15,583 bases of DNA from a candidate division TA06 bacterium SM23_40 (GTDB lineage: Bacteria > LJUI01 > SM1-40). The notes under the pieces were generated by a model. That model saw only the letters and a program-made list of their open reading frames with translations. It did no database searches and was not told the origin of the DNA. This document shows, piece after piece, positions 6,441 to 13,309 of this stretch. The stretch covers positions 1-15,583 of the forward strand of contig LJUI01000055.1 of the NCBI GenBank assembly GCA_001303705.1, read 5' to 3'. The position numbers and the translations under genes were made by a program. The number at the start of each line of letters is the position of its first letter. The first letter of the stretch is position 1.

Positions 6441-7739
6441 ATGCGACAAGTCTTCATCATCTCGTACTTTTTTCCACCCCTTGGGCTGGCCGGGGTCCAG
6501 CGGACACTCAAGTTCATCAAATACCTCCCTTCGTACGGGTGGCGAGCCACCGTACTCACGGTGAAGGAAGTCGACTGGTTCGTCAGAGATCGGACGTTGC
6601 TCGACGAGGTGCCCGAGGATGTCGAGGTCATCCGCACTGAATCTCTGGAACCCTTCCGATTGACCCATCTCCTCCTGCCCCGCCGCGGCAGCGGCGTGAG
6701 CCAGGCACAATTTCTCCTGCGGCGCGGCCCGTTTCCCTATTTGAACGATTTCCTCTTCGTTCCCGACGGCAAAGTCGGCTGGGTACCGGCCGCCCTGGGG
6801 CAGGCACGGCGGGCGGCCCTCGCCGATCACTTCGATCTGATCTACTCTACTGCACCCCCGTACAGCGCCCATCTGCTGGCCAGCTTGCTGAAGCTCCATA
6901 CCGGCCTACCGATGGTGATCGACTTCCGGGATTCGTGGAGCGACAATCCGTTCACTCGTCGCCCCACCCCGTTCCACCGGGCGCTGGTGTCGTACCTGGA
7001 GCGTCGGACCTTGCGGCGCGCCGACGTGGTCGTTGCCGTCGATCGAGCCATCGCAGGACTTCTCGCCCGCAAGCTCCGTCCGGAGGAGCAATCGAAGGTG
7101 AGGGTCGTCGAACAGGGATATGATCCGGAGGACTTCCTGGTGCGGCCGGCACCCCGCGATCGCCGATTCACGATCGTGTACACCGGCACGTTCATCGGTG
7201 ATAGGACATGTCGGTATCTGTTGACTGCCCTCAGTCACCTGATCGTCCAGGGGCGTATCCCGCGCGATGATGTGAGGGTCTGCTTTGTCGGTGCGAGAGC
7301 CAGGTCAGAGGAGCAAGTCGCTACGCGGCTCGGGCTGGACGAAGTTGTGGAGTTCATCCCCTATGTGCCTCACCGCGACAGCATCTCCTATCTTATGAGC
7401 GCAGATCTGCTGTGGCTGATCATCGGGCCCGATGAAGGGGAGACGATCGCAACCGGGAAGTTATACGAGTACCTCGGCGCGAGGCGGCCAATTCTGGCGA
7501 GCGTGCCCCGTGGTATGGCCCAGGAACTCATCGAGTCGACAGGCGCTGGAATCGCTGTCCATCCACGGGACGTTCCGGGGTTGGAGCGCGTGCTGTTGCA
7601 ACTGTACCGGAACTACAAGCAGGATAGGCAACTGCCGGAGATCCCCCCCGAGGTGGCCGCGCGCTTCGATCGTCGCTATCTCACGGGCAAACTCGCAGCC
7701 ATCTTCGACGAAGCTGTCCGGGCCCGGGGTCGAGCATGA
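6441..7739 (+). CDS. GT-B glycosyltransferase, family 4-like
   Basis: A 432-residue protein of normal length for GT4-type enzymes, with no signal peptide, so cytoplasmic or membrane-associated. The N-terminal Rossmann half starts FIISYFFPPLGLAGVQRTLK, the glycine-rich opening seen in this group (Glyco_trans_4_4 type), followed by a DFRDSW segment. The C-terminal half has VYTGTF, a strand GARARSE, then ATGKLYEYLGARRPILA (Glu343 in the donor-sugar binding region) and GAGIAVHPRD. It should move a sugar from a nucleotide donor to a glycan or lipid acceptor; neither can be named. It lies 100 bases after the exported-protein gene on the same strand without a clear terminator between, so co-transcription is possible. 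The ATG at 6441 has only a weak upstream purine stretch. There are no other polysaccharide genes nearby in the window. Confidence 0.88.
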   Translation: MRQVFIISYFFPPLGLAGVQRTLKFIKYLPSYGWRATVLTVKEVDWFVRDRTLLDEVPEDVEVIRTESLEPFRLTHLLLPRRGSGVSQAQFLLRRGPFPYLNDFLFVPDGKVGWVPAALGQARRAALADHFDLIYSTAPPYSAHLLASLLKLHTGLPMVIDFRDSWSDNPFTRRPTPFHRALVSYLERRTLRRADVVVAVDRAIAGLLARKLRPEEQSKVRVVEQGYDPEDFLVRPAPRDRRFTIVYTGTFIGDRTCRYLLTALSHLIVQGRIPRDDVRVCFVGARARSEEQVATRLGLDEVVEFIPYVPHRDSISYLMSADLLWLIIGPDEGETIATGKLYEYLGARRPILASVPRGMAQELIESTGAGIAVHPRDVPGLERVLLQLYRNYKQDRQLPEIPPEVAARFDRRYLTGKLAAIFDEAVRARGRA

Positions 7740-8050
7740 CTTCGCAGTCGGCTATCCGGCCCGTGCACGAGATGAGCGACAGATGTGAGCGACTATCGGA
7801 TGCTCGAATCGACGGAGAGTTGATGAGATGGTGCCCGCCTGACGTAGGGAATGGTGAGCACCTCATCGCCTCTGCCCTCGCTCGACTTTCGGGCACGCGA
7901 GGGAGCGGGCGTTGAAGGTGATCGACAGCGACTGCGAAATCGGCTCCTCTCCCGGGAGAGGAAGCGGGTAAGGGAGGACCGTGCTACTCGCCGGGGAGGG
8001 AGACAGCAAACCGGGAAGGGGGAGACCAGACGGGGAAGAAAAACTAACTC
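7740..8050. other. Intergenic region with inverted repeats, no supported gene
   Basis: After the glycosyltransferase stop there are three pairing elements and no convincing gene: a GATGA/TCATC-based imperfect inverted repeat around 7821-7870, a stem CCCTCGC/GCGAGGG (7875-7881/7897-7903), and an 18-bp perfect palindrome centred on CCCGGG (7945-7962). The last two are candidates for ending glycosyltransferase transcription, but neither is followed by a good T tract. A 67-codon frame at 7851-8054 is arginine-rich and has no convincing ribosome binding site, so I do not call it. Confidence 0.5.
7875..7903 (+). terminator. Candidate hairpin terminator after the glycosyltransferase
   Basis: A 7-bp perfect stem (7875-7881 with 7897-7903) and a 15-base loop lie about 135 bases past the glycosyltransferase stop. 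There is no T tract, so if it acts it would not be a textbook intrinsic terminator. Confidence 0.25.
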
Positions 8051-8079
8051 TTGACTAGCGTAGATAAATGTGGTAAGGT
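8051..8079 (+). promoter_or_regulatory. Promoter of the 14-blade VCBS protein and its leader
   Basis: TTGACT (8051-8056), a 17-base spacer and TAAGGT (8074-8079). The -35 box is strong, the -10 box moderate. It sits in a locally AT-rich patch that stands out from the GC-rich surroundings. The predicted start is about 8087, which leaves a leader of roughly 160 nt before the ATG at 8248. Confidence 0.55.
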
Positions 8080-8086
8080 TATCAAA

Positions 8087-8220
8087 ATGACTGCCCCGGA
8101 GCGGCCGTATGCGGCCTGCGGGGGAGCCGATATCCCGCCATTGTGGCGGGTCGATTGATGATTATGGGAGCCGGGGCACCTGGCGACGGAGGTAGGTGTA
8201 TATCTCCGGGCTGCCTGGCT
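8087..8220 (+). ncRNA. Structured 5' leader, unassigned riboswitch-like element
   Basis: The leader folds by hand into a three-way junction. Stem P1 is TGCCCCGG (8092-8099) with CCGGGGCA (8171-8178), 8 bp perfect. P2 is GGCCG/CGGCC (8103-8107/8112-8116), extended by GC/GC across a one-base bulge. P3 is CCCGCC/GGCGGG (8134-8139/8145-8150) with loop ATTGT, extended by CGA/TCG (8128-8130/8151-8153) across a three-base bulge. A separate hairpin CGGAG/CTCCG (8187-8191/8204-8208) follows before the ribosome binding region. I do not recognise a known class with confidence. Two stretches faintly resemble cobalamin riboswitch segments (CCCGCCATTGT and AGCCGGGGCACCTG), but the essential GGUG..AAUCC element is missing. 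A regulatory RNA is inference from structure and position. Confidence 0.45.
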
Positions 8221-8247
8221 GAGCGAGGGGCGGAGGAGCGGTAGAGG

Positions 8248-10728
8248 ATGCGATGGGTCGGCTATGTGCTTCTGGCAGGGGGACTTCTAGGCTTCATCAT
8301 GGTGTGGGGGGCCGGCGCTGGCCCTCTCTTTTTTCCTGCCAGACGGGACTTCGAGGTGGGGTACACACCAACTTCCCTCACTGCAGCAGATCTGAATGAA
8401 GATGAATTCGTGGATCTCGCGGTAGTCAATGCGGGAGCGAGCACGATCTCCATCATGGTCGGCGATGGCGAGGGCGGCTTCTCTCGCCTGGCAGAGATCA
8501 CAATCGGCGGCGAACCCCGTGCAGTGACCGCCGGTTATTGCAATGGGGATGAACACTGGGATCTGGTTGTGGTCGAGCGCCAGGGGAACGGGGTGTACGT
8601 TCTCCTGGGGAATGGGCACGGCGGGTTCCAGGTGAACGGCCCGTTCACGGTAGGTAACGGTCCCCGCTGGGTGGCGATCGGCGATTTCAACGAAGATGAG
8701 AGCGCTGATGCGGTGGTGGCGAACGAGTTCGATGCCAGTGTCTCCGTGCTCATAGGTGATGGTCAGGGGTCGTTCGAGCGAGTCCAGCACTATGCTGTGG
8801 GCGACGCGCCGTCCTCGATCGCGGTGGCCGACTACAACGAGGATACCCACCTAGACCTTGCCGTGGCCAGCGAGCTGGACAATGAGGTCGACGTGCTTCT
8901 GGGAAATGGCAACGGGGCCTTCATGTCTCTCGATCCTCTCCCTGTCGGGCAGCATCCCCGTTCCGTGGCCTGCGGCCTCTTCGATGAAGACGACCATATA
9001 GACCTTGCCGTGACCAATCTCCTGAGCAATTCCATCTCTGTCCTCCTGGGCGATGGCCAGGGCGGGTTCGGCCAGGCGTCGACGTATCAGGTAGGTCCAG
9101 GACCGTGGGGGCTGGCTGTGGGAGACGTCGATGGGGACGACGTCGTCGATCTCGCAGTCTCCAACTTCTCGCTCGGTGCGGTCTCGGTACTTCGTGGTAA
9201 TGGTGGAGGGGGATTCCAGCTGATCGGGAGGTATGTCGCCGGGACCGGTCCTCGTACCACACTCCTCGAGGACCTCAATGCGGACGATCACCTCGATATC
9301 GTGACCGTCAACTTCTGGATCAACTCCATTTCCACCCTGGTGGGTGACGGGACCGGGCAGTTTGCCGTCTGCCCATCGTTCGACGTGGGAACCGGACCGC
9401 TCGCTGTTGCGGTCGGCGAGTTCTCCCAGGACGGTCATCTGGATGTCGCCGTGGTGGATGAGCTCGATAACGACGTATCGGTACTGTTGGGGGACGGCTC
9501 AGGGGACTTGGGCGATCTCGCGAGTTATCCGGCGGGAGCGTACCCCCAGCACATCGTCGCTGCTGAACTGAATAACGATGATGTCAACGATCTGGTGGTG
9601 GCGAACAACATGACAGGGACTGTCGCGGTGCTTCTCGGGCTGGAGCACGGCGGATTCGGCGAACCTACGCCCTTCGATGCAGGGAGCGGACCGTGCTGGG
9701 TCCAGCCGCTCGACTTATGGTCTGATGGTCATCTCGATCTCCTCGTTGCTGATTCCTGGAGCGGAATGGTGGCAGCGCTCCGTGGTGATGGCCTCGGCCA
9801 TTTCGGCGAGCCGATCTTCTATGGCGTCGGCCTTGATCCGCGGTCGATCGGCGAGGGAGACTTCAACGAAGACGGTAACCGCGATGCAGCGGTGGCCAAC
9901 TACATGAGTGGCAGTGTCACGGTCTTTGTCGGTGATGGGCAGGGGGGACTTGACGAGATCGGTACGTTCCCTGTCGGCGCGGGGCCGCGGGCGATTGCGG
10001 TTGGGGATTTCAATGAGGATGGGCATCAGGATCTGGCTGTGGCCTGCGAGTCCGACGGGATGGTCTCGGTGCTCCTCGGGCTCGGGTCAGGATCGTTTCA
10101 GACAACGCTCGGGTTCAGTGCCGGCATGGGTCCTCGGGCGATCGCGGTCGGGGAGATCGATTGCGATGGACATCAGGATCTGGTCGTGGGAGCAGAGTGG
10201 AGTCGTACTATTGTTGTTTTCTTGGGCGATGGGGTAGGGAGATTCACGGAGGCAGGCCAGTTTGGCGCGGGACAGGGGCCGACTGCGGTCGCTCTCGGCG
10301 ATCTAGATGAGGACGGGCATCAGGATGTTGTGGCATCGAACTACCTTGGCGACGATATCTCGGTCTTGCTCAACGCAGCAGTCTCGCCTGTCTCAGTGAC
10401 GGTGATCCCACACGACCCCATGCCGCTTGTCTTCCCAAGGCCATATCTGGCGAGGGCGAGAGAGATCGTGGCCAATCATAGTCATGACTCAGTGCGGGTG
10501 GGCGTGGTCGCTGCTGTCATCGATTCTGAGGGCGATACCTTGCGGGTAGGAACACGAGTCCTCAATCTTCCGGGGCAGTCTGTCTCCGAGGTCCACAGAG
10601 AACTGGTAGTTCCTGCCTCGCTCCCGCCCGGCAGCTACCGATTCGTGGTGACGGCATACCGTCTTGCTGGCGAGGCTCGCCCGCCTCGTCTGGATCGCTT
10701 CATTCTGCCGATTGTGCTCAAGGAGTGA
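8248..10728 (+). CDS. Exported 14-blade VCBS/FG-GAP repeat protein with C-terminal Ig-like domain
   Basis: An 826-residue protein. Residues 1-25 look like a signal peptide (hydrophobic VLLAGGLLGFIMVW core, then AGAG). From residue 33 come 14 consecutive repeats of exactly 49 residues, ending near 710. The pattern is aromatic-x-VG-x-x-P-x-x-(I/V)-x-x-x-D-(F/L)-N-x-D-x-x-x-D-(L/A)-x-V, then S-V-L-L-G-D-G-x-G-x-F. The DxNxDxxxD part of most repeats is the calcium-binding loop of VCBS/FG-GAP blades. Fourteen blades would suit two seven-bladed propellers. Residues ~711-826 look like an all-beta, Ig-like C-terminal domain, with no catalytic motif. A binding or adhesive extracellular role is inferred; the ligand is unknown. 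Start ATG 8248 follows a purine-rich GGAGGAGCGGTAGAGG stretch, and the folded leader at 8087-8220 may regulate it. Confidence 0.88.
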   Translation: MRWVGYVLLAGGLLGFIMVWGAGAGPLFFPARRDFEVGYTPTSLTAADLNEDEFVDLAVVNAGASTISIMVGDGEGGFSRLAEITIGGEPRAVTAGYCNGDEHWDLVVVERQGNGVYVLLGNGHGGFQVNGPFTVGNGPRWVAIGDFNEDESADAVVANEFDASVSVLIGDGQGSFERVQHYAVGDAPSSIAVADYNEDTHLDLAVASELDNEVDVLLGNGNGAFMSLDPLPVGQHPRSVACGLFDEDDHIDLAVTNLLSNSISVLLGDGQGGFGQASTYQVGPGPWGLAVGDVDGDDVVDLAVSNFSLGAVSVLRGNGGGGFQLIGRYVAGTGPRTTLLEDLNADDHLDIVTVNFWINSISTLVGDGTGQFAVCPSFDVGTGPLAVAVGEFSQDGHLDVAVVDELDNDVSVLLGDGSGDLGDLASYPAGAYPQHIVAAELNNDDVNDLVVANNMTGTVAVLLGLEHGGFGEPTPFDAGSGPCWVQPLDLWSDGHLDLLVADSWSGMVAALRGDGLGHFGEPIFYGVGLDPRSIGEGDFNEDGNRDAAVANYMSGSVTVFVGDGQGGLDEIGTFPVGAGPRAIAVGDFNEDGHQDLAVACESDGMVSVLLGLGSGSFQTTLGFSAGMGPRAIAVGEIDCDGHQDLVVGAEWSRTIVVFLGDGVGRFTEAGQFGAGQGPTAVALGDLDEDGHQDVVASNYLGDDISVLLNAAVSPVSVTVIPHDPMPLVFPRPYLARAREIVANHSHDSVRVGVVAAVIDSEGDTLRVGTRVLNLPGQSVSEVHRELVVPASLPPGSYRFVVTAYRLAGEARPPRLDRFILPIVLKE
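8344..10380 (+). repeat. 147-bp coding repeats (14 blades)
   Basis: Within the VCBS gene the coding sequence has a 147-bp period, 14 units without a single gain or loss of codons. The DNA is well diverged between units while the protein pattern is kept, so the array is old and under selection, not a fresh slippage product. Blades 12 and 13 share the longest runs (GPRAIAVG) and may be the most recent duplication. Confidence 0.85.
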
Positions 10729-10775
10729 AAGCCCGGCCGGGCAGCGAGCGATCGAAATGACAATACCCTATGGTG

Positions 10776-10805
10776 GGCCCCGCAGACTCATGAGTCTGCG
10801 GGGCC
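10776..10805. terminator. 30-bp perfect palindrome between convergent genes, probable bidirectional terminator
   Basis: GGCCCCGCAGACTCA (10776-10790) is followed immediately by its exact reverse complement (10791-10805), with no loop base. As RNA it gives a very stable stem of about 13 bp with a minimal loop. It is 48 bases after the VCBS stop and in the gap between convergent genes, where a terminator is expected. T tracts on either side are poor (CCTTGG on the plus strand), so it may act through stem strength alone or be a protein-binding site. Confidence 0.5.
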
Positions 10806-10844
10806 TTGGACCGGAGGTGGGAAGCTTGCATGATGGTTGTGAAG

Positions 10845-10914
10845 AGGCCGCCCGGCAAGGGTGGGTGATGTTTTCGTCAATTGCATGTGAGCATCACATA
10901 GTACCGGGCGGCCT
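10845..10914. repeat. Nested inverted repeat with two mutually exclusive inner stems
   Basis: A perfect 11-bp outer arm AGGCCGCCCGG (10845-10855) pairs with CCGGGCGGCCT (10904-10914) across 48 bases. The interior can pair as GTGATG/CATCAC (10865-10870/10892-10897) or as ATGTGA/TCACAT (10885-10890/10894-10899), but not both. It lies 58 bases beyond the end of the minus-strand regulator gene and could end its transcript, or be part of a small structured RNA. There is no clear T tract. Confidence 0.55.
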
Positions 10915-10971
10915 AATGCTGATAGACCGGAACGACTCATAGTATCGAGAAAGCTCTTCGATTCCTTCCTC

Positions 10972-11592
10972 CTACCCTCTAACGCCGCGGCTCAATGGTC
11001 GCGTTTGTCGCGTTTCGGTCATCTGGTAGATTGCCAGCTGGTGGATCTGGTCGACGAGTGCTCCCAGATCGAACGGTTTCGTGAAGAAGGCGACAGCGCC
11101 GCAGGCAAGAATCTTCCTCCTCATTCCCACTTCCCCCGGACCGCCGATGGCGATGACTTGAGTGTGACGGCTCAAGGGATCGGCTTTTATCTTCTTGCAG
11201 ACAGCGACGCCGTTGAGATCTGGCATCGTGATGTCGAGCAGGACGATATGTGGTCGGAATCTGCCGATTTCAATGAGAGTGCCGATGCCATCGGGCGCGG
11301 TTCGGAGGTCGAACCTCTGCTCCCGCTGACCGAGTGCTTCTCGGAGGACAGTGATCATTCCCTCCTCGTCTTCGGCTATCAATATCCGGGTCCGTGGCTG
11401 CTTCAGATCATCCGGAAGCGGCATCCTCCTCTCTCTGAGAAAGGCAAGCAGGTCGGACTCCATGACACGCCGATGTCCGCCTGGTGTGCGGTAGCCTGCC
11501 ATCAGGCCCTGATCGATCCACGTGCAGACCGCCTTGCGATCACAGCGGAGCATCCTGCTGATGCGGTGTGTCGTGAAGATGCGTTGCATCAC
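10972..11592 (-). CDS. HTH (excisionase/MerR-like)-receiver fusion DNA-binding protein
   Basis: A 206-residue cytoplasmic protein. Residues ~5-55 form a winged-helix excisionase/MerR-like DNA-binding domain (TTHRISRMLRCDRKAVCTWI, then the wing GYRTPGGHRRV). Residues ~68-190 form a response-regulator receiver domain with the acidic pair Glu74/Asp75, phosphoacceptor Asp120 in LLDITMPD, and Lys172 in FFTKPFD. The usual switch Thr/Ser after strand 4 is replaced by Gly150 (VIAIGGPGE), so signalling by the standard Thr switch may be altered. The domain order is reversed from most response regulators, where the receiver comes first. Start is GTG 11592 or ATG 11589, with GGAG at 11600-11603; I keep the longer frame. 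No histidine kinase is adjacent. It is divergent from the mraZ operon, so control of that promoter is a reasonable inference. Confidence 0.85.
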   Translation of the reverse strand: MMQRIFTTHRISRMLRCDRKAVCTWIDQGLMAGYRTPGGHRRVMESDLLAFLRERRMPLPDDLKQPRTRILIAEDEEGMITVLREALGQREQRFDLRTAPDGIGTLIEIGRFRPHIVLLDITMPDLNGVAVCKKIKADPLSRHTQVIAIGGPGEVGMRRKILACGAVAFFTKPFDLGALVDQIHQLAIYQMTETRQTRPLSRGVRG

Positions 11593-11670
11593 GGCCTTAC
11601 TCCCGCCTGTGCCCCTCGTCCTTTAACCCCGCTAATACCGAAATTCCACTTTCCCCTTCTCGGACGCACA

Positions 11671-11699
11671 AGGGTAACGGAAGTGGGGAGTCGTGTCAA
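11671..11699 (-). promoter_or_regulatory. Probable promoter of the HTH-receiver gene
   Basis: On the minus strand TTGACA (11699-11694), a 17-base spacer and TACCCT (11676-11671). The -35 box is perfect and the -10 box weak. This gives a start near 11663 and a leader of about 70 bases. An imperfect inverted repeat CCACTT/AAGTGG (11646-11651 with 11681-11686) spans the -10 region and could be an operator. Confidence 0.45.
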
Positions 11700-11770
11700 G
11701 TGAAAAATGAGGAATCTGTTCATGATCTAACCATACGCAAAAAAAGTGGACAGGAACCCGCCTTTTTCGC

Positions 11771-11799
11771 TTGACACGGAATGGCGATTCCCATAGAAT
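11771..11799 (+). promoter_or_regulatory. Promoter of the mraZ-rsmH-ftsL-ftsI operon
   Basis: TTGACA (11771-11776), a 17-base spacer and TAGAAT (11794-11799), start predicted near 11806. The spacer contains a perfect dyad GGAAT-GGCG-ATTCC (11778-11791), centred between the two boxes, where a bound repressor or activator could act. The divergent HTH-receiver protein is a positional candidate for binding it. Confidence 0.65.
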
Positions 11800-11817
11800 G
11801 GCAAACCGCGGCAAGTT

Positions 11818-11843
11818 GTGGTGAATAGTGGGGAGAACGTGTA
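11818..11843 (+). promoter_or_regulatory. Candidate MraZ-binding repeats
   Basis: GTGGT (11818-11822) and GTGGG (11828-11832) lie exactly 10 bases apart, with a weaker GTGTA at 11839-11843. MraZ is known to repress its own operon by binding G-rich direct repeats of the TGGG-N5-TGGG kind upstream of mraZ. Their place just after the predicted transcription start fits autorepression. The third box is off the 10-base register. Confidence 0.45.
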
Positions 11844-11855
11844 ACGAGGTGTCAC

Positions 11856-12299
11856 GTGACCAGGTTGAAAGGTGCCTATCTGAACTCCGTCGATCCGAAG
11901 GGGAGGATCAGTGTGCCGGCGCGATTCCGGAAGGCACTCGAATCCGATGGCCACCAGACCTTTGTGCTAACGAGCGGTTTCGATCCCTGCCTTTTGCTCT
12001 ACCCCCCCGATCAGTGGCGCAAGGTCGAAGCGTGGCTCGATTCACTTCCCATTGAACAACGCGCATGGCGGAACCTTGTCCGCCGGTTTGCCGCGTACGC
12101 ACACGATGTCGCGTTTGACAAACAGGGAAGGATCACCGTACCCCCGGTCCTCAAGGAGTACGCCAAGCTCGACAGAGAAGTCCTTGTTATCGGGGTGTTC
12201 GACAGACTTGAGCTATGGAATCCATCCCTATTTGACGAACACGTCAAGGCATCGGAAGCATTCGATGAGCGACATGCCCCGGAGGCTTTTCGCAAGTAA
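11856..12299 (+). CDS. mraZ: Transcriptional regulator MraZ
   Basis: A 147-residue protein of standard MraZ length, with two SpoVT/AbrB-like DNA-binding halves, each carrying the signature Asp...Gly-Arg: VDPKGRISVPARFR (residues 12-25) and FDKQGRITVPP (87-97). MraZ forms a ring-shaped oligomer and represses the dcw promoter. The GTG start at 11856 has GAGGT five bases upstream. It is the first gene of the cluster, with rsmH starting 11 bases after its stop, and it probably acts on the repeats at 11818-11843. Identification rests on both the motifs and the conserved gene order. Confidence 0.96.
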   Translation: MTRLKGAYLNSVDPKGRISVPARFRKALESDGHQTFVLTSGFDPCLLLYPPDQWRKVEAWLDSLPIEQRAWRNLVRRFAAYAHDVAFDKQGRITVPPVLKEYAKLDREVLVIGVFDRLELWNPSLFDEHVKASEAFDERHAPEAFRK

Positions 12300-12310
12300 G
12301 GTGGGGGATC

Positions 12311-13231
12311 GTGCATACACCTGTGTTGGCACGAGAGGTGATCCGCTTCCTTCGGTGCCGGCAGGGCGACATCACGATCGACTGTACGGTTGATGGCGGA
12401 GGCCATGCTGAGGCAATCCTCAGGGCCTGCGGAGAGTCCGGGAGACTCATAGGGTTCGATTGGGATGATGAGGCCATAGCAGCTGCTCGGGAGCGACTTG
12501 CTCCGTTCGGTGACCGCGTCGAACTCCACCACGACAGCTTTGTGCAGGGGCTGCAGGCACTCGCGCCGAACTTCGCCAATCTCGTCGCTGGTATCCTGTT
12601 CGATATCGGGGTCTCTGCGGCCCAGATCGAGCGAGGGGAAAGAGGCATGAGTTACCGGCATGAGGGTCCTCTCGACATGAGGATGGATCGGAGGAGTACG
12701 AAGACAGCCCGCACGCTCATCGACAACAGCTCCTGGCAGGACTTGGCTCGCATTATTCGCCGCTACGGAGAGGAACCCCGAGCCCGGACGATTGCGCGTC
12801 GTATTGCTCTCGCCCATCAGCGTAGGCCTATCGAGTCGACTGCTGAGCTTGCCCGCATCATCGAACAATCCGTTCCGCGGCCCTTTCGGAATAAGGCACT
12901 GGCCCGGACCTTCCAGGCGATTCGCATCGCGGTGAATGATGAACTCGAAGAGTTCGAGCAGGGGCTTCGTGCGGCGTTCCCTCTTCTTCGGATCGGCGGT
13001 CGGCTTGTCGTCATTTCCTACCATTCTCTTGAAGATCGCATCGCAAAAGAGACGTTCAGGCGCTGGGCAGTAGGGTGCACCTGCCCTCCTGGTCTACCCC
13101 AGTGCATCTGCGGAGGCCAGAGTCGGTTCAAGATTCTGACACCCAGGCCGGCGCGGCCGACATCGGGCGAGACTATGAGCAATCCCAGGGCGCGTAGCGC
13201 CAAGCTCCGCGCCGGGGAGAGGCTCGGCTAG
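12311..13231 (+). CDS. rsmH: 16S rRNA (cytosine-1402-N4)-methyltransferase RsmH
   Basis: A 306-residue protein, about the normal length. SAM-binding motif I is DCTVDGGGHAEAIL, followed by GFDWDDEA and FDIGVSAAQIE. Family signatures follow: MSYRHEGPLDMRMD, ARTFQAIRIAVNDELEEFE, and GGRLVVISYHSLEDRIAKETF. A Cys cluster GCTCPPGLPQCIC near the C-terminus is also typical. RsmH uses SAM to methylate N4 of C1402 in the ribosomal P site; its old name is MraW. The GTG start at 12311 follows an AAGGTGGGGG stretch. Motif I differs slightly from the common DATLGGGGH form, with all key glycines except one retained in place. Second gene of the dcw cluster. Confidence 0.97.
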   Translation: MHTPVLAREVIRFLRCRQGDITIDCTVDGGGHAEAILRACGESGRLIGFDWDDEAIAAARERLAPFGDRVELHHDSFVQGLQALAPNFANLVAGILFDIGVSAAQIERGERGMSYRHEGPLDMRMDRRSTKTARTLIDNSSWQDLARIIRRYGEEPRARTIARRIALAHQRRPIESTAELARIIEQSVPRPFRNKALARTFQAIRIAVNDELEEFEQGLRAAFPLLRIGGRLVVISYHSLEDRIAKETFRRWAVGCTCPPGLPQCICGGQSRFKILTPRPARPTSGETMSNPRARSAKLRAGERLG

Positions 13232-13309
13232 TATCGCGAGCCCGTCGATCGATCAACCCACCTACTCACGGTAATCATTGGCCGAACCTATTGCGGAGGT
13301 AAACCGGAG

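Noticed and set aside
5654-6637. 327-codon minus-strand frame over the end of the exported-protein gene
   Set aside because: Antisense to two well-supported genes and without recognisable motifs.
7851-8054. 67-codon arginine-rich frame
   Set aside because: No good ribosome binding site, composition follows purine-rich DNA, overlaps palindromes and the -35 box of the next promoter.
8120-8185. Cobalamin riboswitch
   Set aside because: Only two short segments resemble it; the GGUG..AAUCC element is missing and the pairing scheme differs. Kept as an unassigned leader.
10885-10899. CRP-like site TGTGA...TCACA
   Set aside because: The half-site spacing is three bases, not six, and it lies between convergent gene ends, not at a promoter.
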